64,000 bases of DNA, taken from Pyrocephalus nanus (Eukaryota > Chordata > Aves > Passeriformes > Tyrannidae). The DNA lies in contig CM076267.1 of the NCBI GenBank assembly GCA_038380795.1, positions 35,898,232-35,962,231 on the forward strand, written 5' to 3'. Shown here piece by piece: positions 14,701 through 29,819 of the stretch. The translations under genes were made by a program, and so were the position numbers. Each line of letters begins with the position of its first letter. The stretch's first letter is position 1. The notes below the pieces were generated by a model that did not search any database, was not told where the DNA came from, and worked only from the letters and a program-made list of their open reading frames with translations.

Positions 14701-17700
14701 AGGACACAATTAAATGTATAGTGAGGTTTATTTCCCAACTGAAATGCAGGGCTGCCACGGCAAACCCAAAGCCCACCTGGGCAGACAGAGAGAAGAGATG
14801 TTTCCAAGAAGGCAGGAGGATCACTCCTCTTCCCTGAAGAGCCTACTCACTAAGTCCTCTCTTCCCCAGAGGGCACAAGGCGCAGGTTGGACAAGTTTCA
14901 CCCTCTTCTTTCATTAGCTGAGGAGGAATAAGCATTCAGGGGCACAGCAGAAGGCAGAAAAGAGCTGGGAGAGGAGAGCATTCCCCCTACCATTACTTCC
15001 CCAGCCTCTAGTTTGCTAGAGGGTCACCAAATACTTCAGTGCAGCATCCAAAGGCTGTGCTGCAATCTAGACCTGAGGAAAGGCACTCGCTGGATGGTCC
15101 TGACTGAATGCACTCCTTCAACACTGGCAACCTCAGGCTGCCTTTTCAGCAAGGCTGAACTCTCAGGAAGCAGAGAGGATGCTCCTTCAGCAGGCAGGAC
15201 CAGCCTGCCACCATTGTCCAGAGAGCCTGAGATTCAAGGACAAGGAAGCTGAAGTGTCACACATCCTCTTTTCACATATTCGCTCAAAAAACCTTCCCTT
15301 GGGCAGAAATAGCTCTTTAGCAACTATAATCAAGCAGGGATTTCATCAAAATACATATTCCAGCAAAACATGTCAGGCAACAGTCAAAAAGCCTGAAGTA
15401 CAGCCAGCCACACCTGAGGTGGGCAGCCCTCACCCTTTGCCAGGCTGTGCATTGGGGAAGGAGCCCTGACTTCATTTAATAAACACTCTGTTCAGTAAAT
15501 CTGCTGTCTTGGCACACCAGCAGCCTCTTCCACCGCATGCTTGTACAGGCAGCATTTCAAGAACGCCACTCCAAGGCCTCTGTGTGCCAACACCCCACCT
15601 ACTGCTAAAGGGATTGCAGACACACTCTCAAACTCAGGCTGGCAGGATGCTCGGGGGTGTTTTGGGGAGTGGGGAAGAGGCCTGCAAAGTGCTGTCCTGC
15701 TCCAGGGAATAGTGAATGCAATATTGGATTGCTTGTCTCTAATGGAACTAAAGAAAAAAAAAAAATTAATCAACTGTAATCAACTTCTGTGCTAATGACA
15801 GAGAGCCAGGGCTGTTTCCTCTGGAAAGATCGACATGGAATGCGAAGCAGCATCGATACCAGCAGCATTATCAGCACATGACATTTGGAAACTTGGCACA
15901 CAGACAACAGTGGGCAGACTCCAGCACAGAGCAGCTCAGGGGGCAGGCAAATGAGGCTTCTACTTCTGCAGCTCACTAGTCTCGATTTTCATAACAGTTA
16001 TCAGGCACTTTGAAGTTTTAAATGCCCAGCTAAGGCATTTTAAGGAAAGTGCTGCCATGTTGCCCAGGTTTTCCCTGTTAGCTGCTGCCAAAAAGATAGA
16101 AGTGCCCAACTTGGATACCCTTTTGTTCTTACAAGACACACGAATTCCTATGCCAACCCTCATGGGAAGGTGGGGAAGATCCTGTCACAGGAGGAGATTC
16201 AACGGTGACAGGACCAACCAAGCCATGAGAAACAAGAGAAACATGAAAATCATTGGCTGACCCACCCCGACCCTCCCCTTGCAAGCACAGCTCTCCCCCA
16301 CACAGAAACCACAGAGAACCACATGTCTGACCACCAGACAAGGAGGGAAAGAAACAAATCTCCTGATCAAACATCTCAGCAACAACTCCCACCCTGATGG
16401 CAGCCTGGAAGTACAAAACAGAAGCAGCTTCAGAAACAGCTCAGGGGTCAACATCAAATGGCAGTTTTTGACCTGCTTTAACACCGGCTCATCAACAGCC
16501 TGAAAAATCCTCCTTCCTCCCTGATTTCACCTTCTCCTTTAATGTTTCTAGCTACAGATTTCTTAGCTGAGCTCTGTCTCTTCCCAAGGACCTTAATAAA
16601 AGAACCACCAGCCAAAAGGCAGTGGCCACAGCTCCACTATGGAAATAAGGCAGCACGTGGCATGGGAAAAGGGAGGTGACCAGAGGCAGGACCTGGCAGG
16701 ACACCACAACTTTGATTTTTTTTTATTTCCCAGCCACATATAGACATAGGTTTGAGTCCAGAAGAGCCCTGTTGTTAGACAGGAGAAGGTAAAGAAGGGG
16801 AGCAGCTGGTAGGACTCCTAAGAGAGAAACCTGGATGCAAGCTCTGACTGAAGAGCTTTTGGAGTGAACCCTGACTGTATCTCCCACATCTGTCTGATGA
16901 ACAGTTATGGTGAACACTGGTATGGGATCTCTTCCTTCTCTTCTTCCCCACAGCTTACTTGCTCTACAGATGTACAGCTTAGCCTGTCACGGCCCAAGTG
17001 ACTCTTCTGTCCTCCTATGGTCCCATAACTGTCTAGAGAATGAGCCTTCCACCATCTCTACAGTCCTCTCTTACTTTCCTACTCACTCTTTACAGGTGTT
17101 GGGATGTCAACACCTCTGCCTCAGATGAAAACCCAGAAGGGAGATCTCAGTAAAAGATGAGGCCACCAAGCTCAAGACTCTGTCAGGAAGCTGGTGGTGA
17201 AAGGTTGTGCAAGCCCACCAAGGATGCAGTAGCTCTCAGACACACATAACAAGGAAGAAAGTGCCTGAACTGGCTCTTGGAGACCTGCTGACATGAAAAA
17301 AAAAAATAAATCAGAGATGTCTGGACACTAAATTTTCCCCAACAAGGACCTCAGGAAAAAGAAAGGCAGGAAACGAAATGGAAGAAGGAAAATACAGAAG
17401 ATTAACACTTGGAGGCATCATACACAGGTCCACTTCTGCACCCTGACTGCCACGGTCTTACAAGTTACGTGTTTTGTGTTTGCAAACAGCAGATTCCTGA
17501 CTGGTCCCAGGCACAGTAACAGAGACTGGATGCACATAAACCCACAGCTACTGCCTCAGACACTGCACTGTGGGAATTTTACAAGGAATAAACAGACACA
17601 GCTCGAATTTTAGAATAAGCCGATGAAGAAAAGAAAACAGAACTGCAGGAAAAACACAGGAGAGGACTAAATGCTCTGGGGTTTGCTTTAGGAATGGGCA

Positions 17701-20700
17701 GGAGGTGAGAAGGAGGGCTTGGGCAGAAGATCACAGGATCCAAGACTGTGCAGTGTGCTGGGACCAAGCTCCAGGCTCCAGGAAGGGCCACACCGGGAGG
17801 CACAGACACATCTTTTGCTGGCAGAAAGGGGCAGGGAGAAAGTTCAAGCCTCTCCTAAGGAACTTGCAGCACCTAATCCCAGGCAAGACTAAACAGCAAA
17901 GAGGAGTTAAAAAAAGCCTTGCCCCACCTTACTTTCTTTTTGATGAGTTTTGCCTTTCAGTGCTGCCCTGGTTAATCCAATCAATCCCTGCCTCTTCCAA
18001 GAGATCCCAGTCTCTGCTTTCCAAACAGTGGCTTCCCAACCACTTGGGACCAGCTTACCCTTTCTGCAGGACAGCAGTCAGCATTTCTATTGTCTACTGT
18101 TTACTGCTTTTTTTCCCCTGCTTGCTTGTTTAACCTTCATCTCTCCTCTCCTCCCTAGTGCTAAGGAGCCGATGCTTCCAGTCTAGGCTAGGCCTTATTT
18201 TCCAGACAAAACCCATGCATCCTATCCTGAAGCAAGAAACGTGGAGCAGATGATTATTATCTTACAGAAAGGTGTGTTACATCTCTGTGCTTGACCTGAG
18301 ACGGCACTGCCAGCAAACTCCTGCCACGAGCAGTGGACAAATTTCTTTCCCTGATGATTTTTTTCCTCACCAATTAATCTCATGACGGATCTGAAGGGCA
18401 GCAGAAAGCACAGGAGAGAGAAGAAAGTAAGCACATTATTAATGACCGCAAAAACAAACTGGGAAAATGTATCAATATCTAAACTTCATCAGCTCCTTCT
18501 TTTCTCACAGTCATCCTTTCCAGGAAGAAGATCTCTGAGGATCTATTGAATCACTGCTCATATTCCACACCTTTGGCATCAGTGCTGAAAAACTGATCGG
18601 ATAAACAGGTTTTTTTTACAGATAAAACAGGAATGCTCAGGAAGGACAGCATTTGGCTGCAGACACAGCTATGAGCTCCTATACCCAGGCTGGCTTTTTC
18701 CTTGGGGGTGAGGCGAGTCTAGAGTGCTTTTCTTGCCCCTGTGCTTAAAAGCCTCAGTGAACCTGGCATCACATTCTACACCTTCACAGCCACGAGTACT
18801 CAGGCAGTGCCTACAGAAAGAAAAGCAGAGGCAGAGCTTCTAGAGACACTTCCTGACTGCTCCAATCAGTTTTTGATTTTTTTTTTTCATGGAGTAATTA
18901 CTCTGAACCTTACTCAGAGCTTTAGGACCATGGCAAAATTTCCACTGGGTTGTTTTAGCCATTGATTAATTCTCCCCTCCTAGCACTTCTCCTCGGATTC
19001 TTTAACGCACCCGAGCTCGGGCTCCCCGCAGCGTGGGCTCGTTTCCCCACTCACAACACTCCATGCATTGACAGGGAAATGAAAAAAAAAAAAAAAAATC
19101 ACATGTCAGAGCTTGCCCTTGATTTGAAAGTCTGTGTGGCAGATTAGCAGAGTGTGCTTTCCCTCCCCATGCTGCCCTATCTGTTGCACAACAATACGTC
19201 AAGGAGTTAATCCCGCCATCTGCAGCTGTCAGAGCTCCCACACACCAGGAAACCCAAACACCTACAAGTTTTGGGAGCACTGAGGGAACACAAAGTCCAA
19301 CCACATCTTCTACAACCAAACAAACAGCCGTATATTAAACGTAATCATATTAATTCCTTTACCTGACAGCCCGCTTAGGCAATGTATACACACAAGATAA
19401 TTTTAGATTTAGACATGGAAAAGAACTCCTCAACTCAGCCTGTATAACACAAGCAGGCTTTCATTATTTACATAATTTAGGAGTTATTAGCTTAATTCTG
19501 GTCACATTCTGATTGGTCAGTTCCAACACCACTTGCACGATAAGTGGTTTTATAAACCGCTGCACACAAGAGAGGACTAAAACACTACCATAAATATAAA
19601 GTAGGAAGGAGGGTGAGAATACCCTGGAAAGCTTCCCAAATTGCTTGTGACAGGCATATGCTTGACCTCCAGCCTCCAGCTCCGCTGGGCAACAACTGAC
19701 ACGCAGGATCACTCCCCATCCTTCCCCACTCCTGTTTGAGGAGCACAAGTAGCAGGTTTCAAAACTGGGAAGCGTTCGAAGAATGGAGCTAGAAAAGCAA
19801 TGACCTGGAGAGGTACAAGGCATGAAATCTGTGCTGCCCTGGTCTGTAACTGGGGTGGAGGGATAACTCAAGCCCAGTCTCAAGCATCCACTGCAGGTTA
19901 ACACCTGCTGCACCCAGGGACTCACTGCTGCCCCACACAGCCCTCCCACCTCAAAGGGCAAGTTGTGTCCAGAGCAGACACAAGGTGACTTCTTTTCCTG
20001 CAGCTCTACATAACTGACTGCCACTGATGAATAAATGTTTCACCATAAGGTCAAGACTGGAGCTGCCAAGCAGAAGCCCCTAAAGGGCAGATCGAGGTGA
20101 TCCTGTGTCTGCATCAAGCCTGTGCGATCCTAACAGCCCTTTAACCTTGAATGGATCCTACTAGTTCTACCACCCCAACATTACACAGTGAACTACTGGT
20201 TTGTTTTTTTTTTTTTTTGTGTGTGTGGTGGTGTTGATGACACAGTTCAACAAGCCTAGCCCATGAAAACACTCATTCCAGGTGGTGCCCAAGCACATCA
20301 AGTCTCCCTCCCCCCTCCTGTGAGCCCAGACTGCCCCATAAGTGGAACTGGTCCAAATACAGCTTCACCACCTCTTCCAGCAGCCACTGCCACTTCTGGT
20401 GGCTGCCACTTTTATGTTGTCTCAACTGCTCTTCTGCTTCAACTCACAATTCAGAGCTCCCAAAGGCCCTGAGGCACTAGCAGAATCACCAGCTCTGCCA
20501 TCTTACACAACACGGCATCCTCCCCCCTGGACAGGCTTACATCCACCCACCACCAAGCCCCTCCACAGACCCCTGTGATCATCAGCTCACTGCAGACCTC
20601 CCACAGCATTCATCTCCTGACAAAGCTAGGCTTGACTACTCTGTCGGGGACTCTCTGCCTTACCCACAGTGATTCTCACACAAGACTTCTGTATTTTGTC

Positions 20701-23700
20701 TCCTGAGACTTGCTTTTCCAAAAAAAAAAAAAAAAAAAGTCTTAGAGCAAGCCTCTCTACTCCAATATGCGTGCCCATTTGGCTCACTTAAATGCAGATG
20801 AAATCTTTAGAAAAAGAAAAATCTAGATCTGGGCCCCTCCAGGAAAGACAGCAGCCTTTTTAATTTTTTTCCAGCCCATCACCTCTTCCCCTTTTCTTTA
20901 TTTGAAACTTGCAGGTCAGCATCAGTCACTCATCTCAGAACGACATTCTCCTGGTAGAATCTATTTTAAAACAGGTGAAATATTGAAAAAATGACAGGGC
21001 TCTGACACTTTGTACTTGATGCTCTCTATCCCCCAGACAGTAAGAAGCCTCATTTACACTGTGCCTGCACTAGAACAAGTGGGTCCAGCCCCATCCACCC
21101 CGCACAGTGATGAGATCAGCAGCTGCCAGCACGGAGATGCAGCAAGAACACCCGAGATTGTTCAAAGAAATAACAGGGGGTGGGGAAGGACCAAACTACT
21201 GCCAGTGGTTCTCTGACACTCCTTGTTCTCAGCTTTCAGAGCTGCCAGACGTTTGGCATTGCCTTGATCTTCTCAGGTCTGAGGCTACAACAGCAAACTT
21301 TGAGACACACCTGCCCCCTCACCTCTCTGCGCTCAGCACCCCCAGGCTTACAGGGGAACAAGTCCTGGCATCCTCCCTGGGAAGAAAGTGCTCCCTGAAC
21401 GGAAAAAACTACACCCCCTTCCCAAGCAGCATCTTGAAACACTTAGGCTCACCATGCCCAAAAAGACACAGCTACCGAGAACACCTTCATCCCCACCAAA
21501 ACACCACACCAGTTCCCAGAGGGGAGAGGCTTTCACTGCAAAAGAGAGGCCAGCGGATCTTCCCACATTGCACGGAAGGTGCTGGCAGGAAGGGTATTTC
21601 TCTGCGTGAAAAGGGCTGTGGCACGAGCACCGTGCCTGCTAATTTCCTAATATGGATCACAGTCCCATGGATTGAGATCCACATGCCTTCAGACTCATCA
21701 CTGGTTCTCGCCTGGTCTAAGGCTGAGTTTAATCTTTTTACCCACTGACAGGATATTAATTTTACCTAATGGACCAGGAGCTGCCAAGAGCTATGAGTTA
21801 TTTTTCACATTTTTCTGGCTTTGTTCAGCTTTCCTTTCCTGATGAGGAGCTCCCCATTAGTCCTGCCTTTGCTGAGGTGTCGCAGCACGACGTGAAGAAA
21901 TGCCAGCTTCGTGGCAGATCTGATCAAAGCAAGAGTGCAAAGCACAATCTGGACTTCTCCAGGAGGCAGGACTGATCCAAGCCCCTGTGCCAGGATCAGT
22001 GTTTGACCATACCGAGAAGGCTGTTCCACTTCAGTGGTTTGCAGGTTTGGATATCACCACCCTGAAGATAATTCAGGACAGAAAGCAGCAGCCAAGTGCA
22101 GGGTGCTGTGGCAGAGCCCCCACCCATGTGAGGCACACGTGACACCCACCAAGCCGTGAGGAACCTGCCCCTTTGGGTGGACACCTTCGGTGGGGGATAA
22201 TAGGGAGATAAGAAAATCTGTAGGATGTCATGTCAAAACACCCAAGACATTGTGGGTAAGAGAGAAAAGTGTCATGTCTCCCCCTGCCAATCCTCACACG
22301 TGCTCTACCATGCCAGGCCATGAAGCAAAGGTTAGTTAATGAAGCTTTGCTTCCACTGAGGACCTTCCAAAACTCAGAGCCAGCTGCTGGAAACCAAAGG
22401 CTGATGCTGCTAAAACTGGAAAAAAATACCCCGACATTTTTCCTGCTATTCCAGTAGCCTTTGCTGGAACCAGTTCACCTCCCCCAGAGGTTAACAGCGT
22501 GTAAAATACTGCCAGTAAGACGTGTACAGGAGATATCCAGACAGGAGAAATTCAATCCTAGCCAGGATCTGTACACAGCTCTTTCTGAAGCCTGAAACAC
22601 ACTAGCTGCAAAGTCAGTGCTCCAGCCTTCTTCCACGGATGTTACATAATAAATAATGCATTTAAGTATTGTGATGCTGGACTCCAAATCCCAGCCTCAC
22701 TTAGCCTTGAAAGACTGCGCCAAAATTATTTATAGTATTTACATTACAGAGGATGGGGGGGGGTACCATCAGATCTCATTTAAAGATTACTTTCAGATGA
22801 AGCAAGACTGGCTCTTTAGCATTTTCTTCAAGCAGAAAAAGGTGGCAGCCACAGCTGGAGCACAGCAAACAAATCCATAAATGCATATGGACATATAGGT
22901 CAAACAAGAATTAGGCTGAGCAAAAAACAAGTTAGCTGTGAGACACTCCTTTGGCTTTTCCACATATTGTGCTGACCATTTGTGGTCTAATCTTAGGGAA
23001 GCTCTCCCTCATTTGAGCCTGCAACCCTTCCAAGCTTCCAAGAAGGAGGTTTCACTATAATTACTCCCTGGTTTTTTTACACTGGCTAAGGTTGTCATAT
23101 AAGCCTCGTTGTTTTTTACACTTACTGCACCAGGAAAAAACTGAAGGAGGAACTGGAAAATTTTGTTCTGTGCCCTGCGGAGATGAAAAATATCATTCAA
23201 AAATATAGACCTGACCTAGAAAAAAGGAAGAGCTATTCTGCTGCCCTCTAAAGAGCACTTCCAACATCTGAAAAAGAACACCCTCTGTTCCGGCAGATCT
23301 GTTCTGCTCTCTTGCTACAGAGCTGTCAACAACGCAGGCACAGCTGGAGCGAGGCAGCACCTCCCACACAGTGAAGACAGGCAGAAGAAACATCTGGATG
23401 GACCCAAGATTTGTTCTGGTGTTCCTGAACTTAGAGGATATGGCTGTGTCCTGTTTGGTTCCCTTTCCTTCCCTGAATAGAGGGAGGGGTTCCCAATTCT
23501 GACCCTCAGGGCACAAGGGCCACAAGGTTATTACAGGTACACACGCACCACAGACACGGGGAACGATGACTTACTTGAACATCTTGTGAGCATTAATGAA
23601 AAGCAAAGGAATTCAGTTTTTATGCAAGGCTGTCTCTGGATCTGCACGATGCTCAGGAGACACTCAGTTGAAAAAAAGGCAGTAAGGCAGGCAGAGGAAC

Positions 23701-26700
23701 AGCCACAGAGCAACAGTTCTACCTGGTGCTGAGCTTAATCTCAATTTTGACTGAGCTACAGTGATGCAATGGGTTGACCTTGGCCAGCTGCCAGACGCCC
23801 ACCCAGCTGCTCCCTCCCTCCCTGACTCCTCAACAGAACAGGGGAAGAAAATAAGATGAAAAGTTGAGATAAACAATAGGGAGATCACTCACCAATTACC
23901 ATCACAGGCAAAAAAGACAAGACTTGGAGAAAATTAATGCAATGTACTGCCAATGAAAATGGAATCAGGAGGTGAAAAACAATGACAGACACCAAAACAC
24001 CTTCCCCCACCCTTCTTAGCTCTACTTCTTCATTCTGACTCCTTCATTCCTGACTCTCTTCAGCAGTGCAAGGGGCCAGGGAATGGCATTACAGTCACTC
24101 TCTGCTGCTCCTTCCTCTTCACACCCACTGGGGTCCTTCCCACAGGAAAGCACCTCCTCTCCTCCTTTTCTGTCCCTGGTCTTCATGGGGCTCTCACTTT
24201 TTTCTGCTCCTCTTTTTTTTTTTTTTTTTTACTCCCTCTTAATTACATGTTTTTCCAGACATAGCACCACTGTGGCAGAAAGGCTCAGCTGTGGCTGCAC
24301 TGAGTGAACTTCAGCTCCCTGGATGTGCCCAGAACATGAGCGCTCTGGCCTCTCCCCCACTACCAAAACCTTGACACTTCCATCCAATACAGGTAAACAG
24401 GCCAACACCCTCTATTCTGGAGGAAGAAAATACATGAAGAAGTCATAATAACCCCACATTAGCAGTATCTACACATTTTCATGATGTTTCCCTAAATAAA
24501 ACCCACTCAGGTACAGGCACTAAGGCAACAAGCACACCTGCATCTGCAGAGGAGCACACCTAAACCCAGCCCTGCTGTCACAAATCACTGGCACGAATAA
24601 AAAGCAACAGCCACAGGCTTCACAGGAGTGCCACCGAAAAAAGCAATTTAAAACTGTGATTTCTGGCAGCAGAATTCCTGCAGTCTGGAAGAGCCCTTCC
24701 ATGCCTCCCTATCGATAGGATCACCAGGTTGTTTCAACTCTCAGCACGTTGCAAAACGACTCCTGCATGCACAGACACAGCCTTTACCCCTGGCAGCTGG
24801 GAATGTCCTCTCCATGCTAAAGAGGCACATTCCTGTTACATAAGAACACTCAGTGACCTGAATTTACAAATAATCTTGGAGAGGAAAACAGACATAAGAA
24901 AAGGCAAAGTTAGGAAATGCAACAGAAGGAAACGAGCCCTAAACCTGTCCAAATCACCATTTCAAACAACCCAGAATACTTCAGTACCCACTGCATTTAA
25001 TCCTTGCATAGCTGTGTTTCCTACATTTAGCTTAGACAATGTACACTGAGATTTACAGCGTTAGAAGCTAATTTAAAACCAACCAACAAAAAACAAACAA
25101 ACAAAAAAACCCCCTCTTATTTCCTTTTTATAAGTCACTTCACTAAAAAGCTAAACCCAAATTAAGTGTTATGCCACATATGAGCATCAACAGTGCCACT
25201 TTGAAACACTAAAGGGGGTAAACAGACCTTCAGCTGACACATGCATTTTCACCCAAGCATAAAGAAAACCTTGGCCCATAAATTGCTCGCAAAGACTGGA
25301 ATGAAAGATGTGTAGAATAGAATAATACTTACTATAGATCCCTCTTAGTCTGAATGACACACATGAACACTTGAGATCTCCCTTTAAATACCCAGCCTCC
25401 GTAAGACCCACATGAGCAGGGCAAAGATTCCTCTCTCAGTAAATCAGAAATCTCATTTATGTAGCACGGAAGTTTGGGGGGAAAAAATACCCAAGCAAAG
25501 CAACCTTCCTCACACAGGCATTTCCCAGGGGTGTCAGCAGAAGAAAGAGGAGGCTGACTTATTCCTGCACCCCAAAAGCACGCCAAGGTGAGCCAGAAGG
25601 GGCAATCCAGAATAGACAAACCTCTCATCCCGTCCACCCTTTACTAGACTCCCATTCCACCTCTCTCTTTGCAGCATTTATTATTTTATAACTCAATTAC
25701 AACTCAAAGCTTTAGCATTAGTACAGCAAAGATTTGAGTTCATAACCATCCTCTGGAATGCTGCAGTACTCTCCTAAGCAGGGCTGATCTGTTTATGTGT
25801 AAGTAAGGATGCCTGGCCATTTTCAACTCATTTATTCAGCAGGAGAGTACCAGGCTAGACTAGTACCCTTTTAACCAAAGGAGTCCTCAGTCCCTCACTG
25901 AGCTGTGCCCTCCTCTGCAGCCGCCCAGCAGCACAGAAAAGCTGCTCCAGGGCAGGCACTGAACGTCCACCAGTGAACATCACACAGCGGGCACAGCCAA
26001 AGAGCCAACCATAATAAGAAAGTACAGGGACCTGACCCATCCTTCAAATTCCTAAGACTCATTTCAGGCTCTTCCCACCACCGACAGCCTCCTCCCCCTG
26101 GAGCAGACTGCAAACATTTTGGGAGCTTGGGGCTCTCTGGAAAATGTTCCTCTGTTTGTGTAACACTCAGTACCCATGACCACCAGTTAATTAAGAGCTT
26201 TTTGGCTTTTTAATGTTAATTTTAAGAACAGGGACTGAGCCACAGCTAGAGGGAGGGGAAGAAAACAAAACAGGTAATTAGTTCCATAAATATTAACACA
26301 ACTGATTGCCATGATCTGGCAGAAAGAGCTCACAACATGGAAGTGGTCTGTCTCCAGAAGGGAACTCAAAGCACTGGATATACCTCAACTTTCAGAGTTT
26401 CAGAGACTCATTTACCTCTTTTAAATTAATTGCAGTGACTTTAATTACAGTGGAGCTCCTACAGCTGTTCTCACAGCACAGATAAATTGTTACGGCAACT
26501 TTAAGGAGCATGGATTTTTTTTATCTTTTTTTTTTTTTTTTTAAAGTTACTACTATTTAATGCACCAATGTTTTCAGCCTTCAGTAGGATTCTCACTCCA
26601 AGTTCTCCCAGGAGCTACCCACAGCAGGTCACTGTTCTCTGTTCCAAGCAGTCCCCACAGCTGCAGAACTTGGCCAATCTGACTCCTGAATCCCACTGAT

Positions 26701-29700
26701 TTTAATCCTCTGGACCAAAGGAACAGAAACACCCTCTGGCTTCAAGGTGAGTTGTTCAAAACTCTGGAATCTGTTTGAGGTGCTCTCTAGACTGAGGTCG
26801 TGTGACCTCACTGGAGAGGCTTCCCCGACCACAAACCACTACCAGAGCTCCTTTCAAACACAGGGCAGTTTTGTAACAGCCTGTTGGAAATCTCTCAAAC
26901 ACCAAATCTGCCCATAAAAGGTGATCTGGCATGTCAAGATAAGAGCAGCTCCTAATGATGCAGTCAAAAAAACAAACATCTCAGGTAAAAAGCAAGGGAA
27001 AAGGAACATGAACTGCTACCTAAAGCCATTCACCCAGACATGGTAAACTGCCATCTGTCACTTTATCGAGCTGCCAGGATGGCCAACCTTGGGCCTGGGG
27101 CAGAGGGTAAAGAATATCCCTTTGCCTCTTTAATCTCTGCCTAGCATTTTCCCTTCCCTGGGACTTTTTCCTTTCTTGTAAATGCTGTTACTGGAGGTTT
27201 CAAGCACTTTCACACCCAGTGTCAGAGGCAACACCACTCATGGAGGGAAATTTGCCGTTTGAGCCGAGACCTGCATGCCCTGAGCAGGTGACACAAAGGA
27301 AGACAGACATCCTGCAGAAGGTACAGGGTGGAGGGGAGGGAGGGGGGGAGCTAAAGCAAGAATTACCATCTCAAATGCAAAGCTGCTCCTCCCAGATCCA
27401 CGAGCCAAGCAGGTATTTTCAAAGACATTCAAATGATTTCAGTGCAACAGCACCAAGGTCACTGCCAACAGGCTACCTCCAACATAGCGAGTGAATGGCC
27501 AGCACAAGCAGATTGAAAAATTCCCTGAGGATGCACTAAGAGAAAGCAGCAAACACTTAGAACTCATATTCAGAAAGGGTGCATTCATTAAAACAAACGG
27601 GATTTTTTTTGTTGGTTTTTTAATCCTTCAATGTTAAATACCCCAATATGCCAGCAAAGTGGGAAAAAAAAAACAAAACCAAAATGCAAACAAAGAGGAA
27701 GGTGATCACGGATGAGGACTGAAGAGGAGGAACCACAACAGTTAAGGCAACAAACAAGCAGAAATCCAATGAACAGACAGGAATAAATTATAGGACACAA
27801 AGATTTGCATCCTGTCAAGAGCTCCTGAAGAGTCAAGGGGGCCTGGCCATGTCTGCAATTCTGCAGGGGTAACCACGAGACCAGACACTGCAGGAACAGC
27901 AACTGTCAGAGGGGTCTCACAGGGATTCTGGTACATCACCCATAAAAAAATAAAATAAAAAAAAAGGACAAGAAACCCAAAAACAGGACAGCAAATCATA
28001 TTGCATGAAGTTAATGCAGGACCACGATTCCAACCAACCACAGCTTCTCTGCTTCTCTTTGAGGCTACAAAAAGAGGAAAGGAATTGGACAAGTGGGTGC
28101 AGAGCTCAAGCAGAAGGAAGCAGATAATGTGACAGACCCAGCAAATATGGAACTTCTGAGCAGAAGCTGAGGTGCAGAGCAGAAGGGCACAGTCAGTGAC
28201 GCCGCAGAGGAAGGCTTGGCAACAAAGGGAACTCAGAGAGGACCTCAAAAATGGGGAAAGCAAGGCTGTGCACAGCCTGCAGGCTCTAGAAGTTCACTGC
28301 TGTCAGATTCCTGCCCGGTCTGATTTTATTCTCTCCTATCTCCACATCTCTTCAGGAGGATAAAGGAATTCCTTGTCAGATGTTCAGTAATTTCACTGTT
28401 CTATTCCCCTCTGTGACCCTGACAGAGGATTCCATGCCACAAGACAGTCCTGGACTTCAGAGCACAACCTCTGTCCAGGCTAATGTCCTACATGACTCCA
28501 TGCCCCACACCTTGACCAGAGGCAGGAAATGGTTTTAATCCATGTTTCACATTTTCCTGGCTCACCAGCGGCACAAGAGGAGCTAGAGAACCTGCAGGAA
28601 AAGCAACTCTGGCCACAAACTCAAATCAGGACGAAAAGCTAAGGCTTCGCAAGCAATTATGAACTTGCTGCTCTTGCACTTCTGCTTTCTCAACAACACA
28701 GCCTGTTACAGTTCCCTTCTGGAGTAGCTGAAAATAAAGCAGGAAGCTACCGGTCCAGTTGCTCATATCATTCCACAGCTGGTTCATCATCCACTCCAAA
28801 AAAAGAGACTTTCACAGGCTACTGGTTTGCCAGAGCCATGCTTCAACAGGCCCTTGCTTCCATGAGCAAACATTAAGGAAGGAAAGCTAAAGCAAACAAA
28901 CAAACAAAAAGCAGAAGCAACCCTCCATATGACAGGCCATTATTTCTGACTTGCTAGGAAACATTTAATTCCCACGCCACAGAAGCTCACCCAGATGAGA
29001 TTTATTCACTCCCATGAGTCACAGAGGTCCCTGCACGGATTAGATTATGGCAAAGCCTTTGGTTTATGTTATGTCAGTGGCTAAGTAAACTACACTGACA
29101 GGAAACAATCACCGGGCAAGCAACTCACGGACTGAACTCCAGCCTTTGCAGGGATGGCACTGGCTTTTGTTACCTGCGTGTGTGAGTGGAAATCGTCTGG
29201 AATCTGGCATTAAGACGAGCCAATGGTTAAAGACAAATAGCAGAGCAAGGGAAAGAAGCGGCAGCACGACACAGCTCAGAGTTCCAGCATTAAAATACTT
29301 TCCATTTTAGACCACTGGCTTTTTATGTAACACAAGACTCACCTACAATGAATTCCACTTTGGTGACACTTTTTTGTCACAGTTCCATCCTCCCCTTCTC
29401 GTGCCACAAGGATTACTGATGCCAGAACAGCCTGAGCTGGTACCTCGCCCTAACAAGCGTGCTGAATAAGCCTTGTGTCCAAGGGGAACAACAGACCATT
29501 ACCATGAGCAGCAGATACTTCCACAGGGCACCCTGGATTCACCAGCAATCCCCAGAAAAACAAGGCCTTCAGCTGGCAAGAACAAACCCCCCCCGTTTAC
29601 CCTCCCAAAACAAGGGGCCTCTTTCCATCTCCTTTCAGCACCAGCACACACAACCACTCATGTTAATCGAGATGCTAACCCTGCCAGAGACTCTGAACTA

Positions 29701-29784
29701 CACATCCATTTTTCTCCCTGTTCCCTCAGAATAACCCCAGCCAAAAGATGGTCACTTACAAATTGGGGCAAACTAAGGTGAAAT

Positions 29785-29819
<35 letters not shown>
